A DNA stretch of 64,000 bases from Candidatus Latescibacterota bacterium (lineage in GTDB: Bacteria; Latescibacterota; UBA2968). The position numbers and the translations under genes were made by a program. The stretch is taken from the NCBI GenBank assembly GCA_022823725.1, contig JAJEHL010000026.1:248001-312000 (forward strand). Direction: 5' to 3'. Positions 61,775 to 64,000 of this stretch are shown here, one piece after another; position 1 is the stretch's first letter; each line of letters opens with the position of its first letter. The notes beneath the pieces are model-generated. The model ran no database searches and was not told the DNA's origin. It was given only the letters and a program-made list of their open reading frames with translations.

Positions 61775-63121
61775 ATGTCCGACAACGATACCATCGCGGC
61801 AATCGCCACAGCTCCAGGTGAAGGTGCGATTGGCATCATCAGACTCAGCGGACCAGATGCCATCTCAATTGGAGAACGTCTCTTCAGAGGCAAAACCCCC
61901 CTCCGCAATCTTCCTTCTCGCCAACTATCTTTTGGACATCTCTACATTCAGGGTCGGGATTTTGACAAAGTCCTGGTCTCGGTCATGCGTGCTCCCAATT
62001 CCTTTACCGGCGACGATACAGTTGAATTTAACTGTCATGGAGGCCCTTTTCTCCTCAGACGGATTGTGGAAGCAGTATTTCAAGAGGGTGGTCGGCCAGC
62101 TAGTCCAGGAGAATTCACCAGGCGAGCTTTTCTCAACGGCAAGATAGATCTCTCGCAGGCAGAAGCAGTTTCTGATATGATCACCGCGAAATCTGATCTG
62201 AGCCTCCAATCTGCTTTTTTTCAACTCCGAGGTGGATTTCATCGCCGTTTCGTAAAAATGGCAGAATCTATTCGTCAGGCGGCCATGCTTCTCGAAGCTA
62301 ATTTAGACTTTTCTGAGGATGTAGAGATAGACGTCGAGATGATTAAGCCACCACTCTCTCAGGCTTTGAAGCATATTGAAGACCTCATTCTTTCCTATGA
62401 ACGCGGAAAAATTATTCGCGAAGGTGCCGTCGTCACCCTCGCTGGTCAACCCAATGTGGGAAAATCCAGTCTTCTCAACCGACTTCTCGAAGAAGATCGT
62501 GCGATTGTTACAGATATTCCCGGTACAACGCGAGACACAATTGAAGAGCAAATCGATCTCAATGGAATTGCTGTTACACTGGTTGACACAGCTGGTATTC
62601 GCGATACCGACGACCCGGTGGAAAGAGAGGGTACACGTCGGTCTCAACAATTCATAGACCGCGCAGCTATTGTTCTCTATATTGTAGATGGATCGCTTCC
62701 ACCACATTCCCAGGATCTGGACAACATCAGTGGTTATGACCGGGCGTTTCTTGTTCTCAATAAAAGCGATCTGGGTATTTACGCTGGGTGGCAAAGCGTT
62801 CAGCCTTGCTACCCCCAGATCATTCTCTCAGCCAAAACGGGCGATGGCATCACCACTCTGCGCGCTCGCCTTCGTGAGACTCTCTTGGGAAAGAGCGACC
62901 TGCCTGACGAGATCGTCACCAAAGAACGGCATGTTCTCGCACTTCAGCAAGCTTCAGCGGGACTCTCTCAGGCTCTGAAGAGCCTTGAATCCGGCAATCC
63001 GGGAGAAATTATTGCCCTGGACCTCCGCGTTGCCCTGGACGCGCTCGCCGCAATCATTGGAGAGACTACGCCCGATGATGTTCTTGATCGAATCTTCCAA
63101 ACCTTTTGCATCGGAAAATGA
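61775..63121 (+). CDS. mnmE: tRNA modification GTPase MnmE, 448 aa
   Basis: With MnmG it forms the 5-carboxymethylaminomethyl group on wobble uridine of certain tRNAs. The N-terminal folate-binding domain has TIAAIATAPGEGAIGIIRLSG and HGGPFLLRRIVEAVF. The inserted G domain has GQPNVGKSSLLN, TTRDT, VDTAGIRDT and NKSDLG. The C-terminus ends FCIGK, retaining the catalytic cysteine motif C-[IL]-GK. It starts 13 bases after yidC; rsmG follows after a 150-base gap with a parS-like site. Confidence 0.97.
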   Translation: MSDNDTIAAIATAPGEGAIGIIRLSGPDAISIGERLFRGKTPLRNLPSRQLSFGHLYIQGRDFDKVLVSVMRAPNSFTGDDTVEFNCHGGPFLLRRIVEAVFQEGGRPASPGEFTRRAFLNGKIDLSQAEAVSDMITAKSDLSLQSAFFQLRGGFHRRFVKMAESIRQAAMLLEANLDFSEDVEIDVEMIKPPLSQALKHIEDLILSYERGKIIREGAVVTLAGQPNVGKSSLLNRLLEEDRAIVTDIPGTTRDTIEEQIDLNGIAVTLVDTAGIRDTDDPVEREGTRRSQQFIDRAAIVLYIVDGSLPPHSQDLDNISGYDRAFLVLNKSDLGIYAGWQSVQPCYPQIILSAKTGDGITTLRARLRETLLGKSDLPDEIVTKERHVLALQQASAGLSQALKSLESGNPGEIIALDLRVALDALAAIIGETTPDDVLDRIFQTFCIGK

Positions 63122-63126
63122 TGTTG

Positions 63127-63196
63127 AACTGGCCCGGTCCTGTGTAGAACCCTCACGGGATGACGCGACCAGTTGTAAAACGTTCCACGTGAAACA
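63127..63196. promoter_or_regulatory. parS-like site 1 with preceding hairpin
   Basis: The sequence CGTTCCACGTGAAACA at 63181-63196 matches the ParB consensus TGTTTCACGTGAAACA at 14 of 16 positions. Upstream, AACTGGCC at 63127 and GACCAGTT at 63167 can pair at seven of eight positions. The stretch running into the site matches the gyrB leader box in 17 of 18 bases. Its place beside rsmG and dnaA is normal for parS. Confidence 0.82.
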
Positions 63197-63274
63197 TCGG
63201 TGAGATGTGAAACGCAAGAGCGGGTGGGCGACCATCTCACCTGCTTCTTACCGCGTTTTCTAAAGGTATATCCA

Positions 63275-63913
63275 ATGCAACCCGATAAAGCTATTGAGCT
63301 TGCAAAGAGGTCCTTTGATATCTCTTTTTCTCATGAACAGATCGCCAGGCTCCAGCAATATGTCGATTTGCTTACCGATTGGTCGGGTCGCGTTCGATTG
63401 ATCTCCCACAATGATCGCAATTTTATATGGGAACGTCATATTCTCGATTGTCTCTCGCTGGTACCGCATCTTCCAGGACATGGGCCTCTCCTGGATTTGG
63501 GGTCAGGTGCTGGTCTGCCGGGTATTGTGATCAAGATTATGAGGTCAGACCTCGAAGTTTATCTCCTTGAACCCACCCGTATGAAGAACCTCTTTCTCCA
63601 GGAAGCTATTACCGCACTCGGCCTTCAAAACACTTTTGCAATTAGAAGTCGCGCTGAGACCCTTGTTGGGAATTCCTCATTCTCGGGTAAATTTTTGATT
63701 GGTACAGCGCGCGCAGTTGCGCGGCTTCCCCAACTCTGGAATTGGGTTGAACCTCTTCTCGCCCCCCAGGGTGTACTTATTGCAATGAAAGGTCCAGACT
63801 CTCTCCGCGAGTTTACGAACGGTGTTCCAGACCACATTTATGCCTCTGAAACTACTTTGACCTTACCATTTACACGACGAAAGCGTTCCTTTGTTTTTAT
63901 TAAAATATGTTGA
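63275..63913 (+). CDS. rsmG: 16S rRNA (guanine527-N7)-methyltransferase RsmG, 212 aa
   Basis: SAM-dependent methyltransferase that modifies G527 of 16S rRNA; loss gives low-level streptomycin resistance in some bacteria. Motif I is LLDLGSGAGLPGIVIKI near residues 70-86, followed by LLEPTRMKNLFLQEA and GTARAVARLPQLWNWVEPLL. The N-terminal helices include LTDWSGRVRLISHND and WERHILDCLSL. The start was taken at the ATG after taaagg; the frame is open 25 codons earlier, but there it overlaps the parS region. parA and parB would be expected just past the window edge. Confidence 0.94.
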   Translation: MQPDKAIELAKRSFDISFSHEQIARLQQYVDLLTDWSGRVRLISHNDRNFIWERHILDCLSLVPHLPGHGPLLDLGSGAGLPGIVIKIMRSDLEVYLLEPTRMKNLFLQEAITALGLQNTFAIRSRAETLVGNSSFSGKFLIGTARAVARLPQLWNWVEPLLAPQGVLIAMKGPDSLREFTNGVPDHIYASETTLTLPFTRRKRSFVFIKIC

Positions 63914-63957
63914 ACTGGTCTGGGGATGGTGTACCCCGCTCACTCGTCTTCATACAC

Positions 63958-63973
63958 CGTTCCACGTGGAACA
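63958..63973. promoter_or_regulatory. parS-like site 2
   Basis: CGTTCCACGTGGAACA contains the perfect palindrome GTTCCACGTGGAAC and matches the ParB consensus at 13 of 16 positions. It lies downstream of rsmG, preceded by TGTTGAACTGG, a phrase that also opens the gap before site 1. Confidence 0.75.
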
Positions 63974-64000
63974 TTAGTTAGTAAATGGCAGATTAAATTA

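Overview
The window looks like the replication-origin neighbourhood of a free-living or symbiotic, probably marine bacterium rich in sulfatases, phytanoyl-CoA-type dioxygenases, Gfo/Idh/MocA oxidoreductases and 800-residue FtsX/MacB-type permeases. That gene repertoire resembles Latescibacterota, Poribacteria or other FCB-group genomes. This assignment is inference from gene content; there is no rRNA gene to place it. No tRNA, rRNA, insertion sequence or CRISPR array was recognised.

Layout. 1-6.1 kb: an ABC export operon (end of an ATPase, permease, 85-residue protein, second ATPase, second permease). 6.1-9.5 kb, minus strand: a PcfJ-like protein and a thiamine-diphosphate enzyme. 9.6-22.6 kb, plus strand: a flavoprotein, then a tightly packed, translationally coupled catabolic cluster (Gfo/Idh oxidoreductase, three sulfatases, two PhyH-type dioxygenases, one with HEAT repeats, a GH43/GH117-like hydrolase, an exported alpha/beta hydrolase fusion and a second thiamine-diphosphate enzyme). 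22.8-28.7 kb: an accessory zone with a broken toxin-antitoxin pair, an intact one, an FG-GAP propeller protein, an AT-rich unknown gene, and an ATPase plus putative PD-(D/E)XK nuclease pair that could be a defence system. 28.8-31.3 kb: a third large permease. 31.3-37.5 kb: AddB and AddA, the recombination helicase-nuclease. 37.7-45.0 kb: dnaN-recF-dciA-gyrB-gyrA, ending at a strong terminator. 45.1-46.4 kb: homoserine dehydrogenase. 46.5-56.4 kb: a second sugar/sulfate-ester cluster (dehydrogenases, cupin, three sulfatases, sialidase-like protein). 56.4-57.0 kb: an AlkA-type glycosylase. 57.1-57.5 kb: a probable oriC with many DnaA-box-like sites and an AT-rich stretch. 57.6-59.0 kb: dnaA (minus). 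59.5-63.9 kb: rpmH-rnpA-yidC-mnmE-rsmG with two parS-like sites.

How it fits together. In most bacteria dnaA is followed by dnaN, recF, gyrB and gyrA. Here that block lies 20 kb away and is inverted. Flipping the 37.5-57 kb segment would restore the usual order, with the DnaA-box cluster between dnaA and dnaN. The two catabolic clusters probably desulfate and oxidise sulfated sugars or related esters. None of the six sulfatases has a visible signal peptide, which implies action in the cytoplasm.

The least explained signals are a hairpin repeat with compensatory changes found before two unrelated genes (9.6 and 28.75 kb), two near-identical 48-bp promoter modules (25.5 and 28.65 kb), the ATPase/nuclease pair at 26.4-28.4 kb, an alpha/beta-hydrolase fused to the C-terminal domain of SAM hydroxide adenosyltransferases, and a hairpin-plus-box element shared by the gyrB leader and the mnmE-rsmG gap next to parS.
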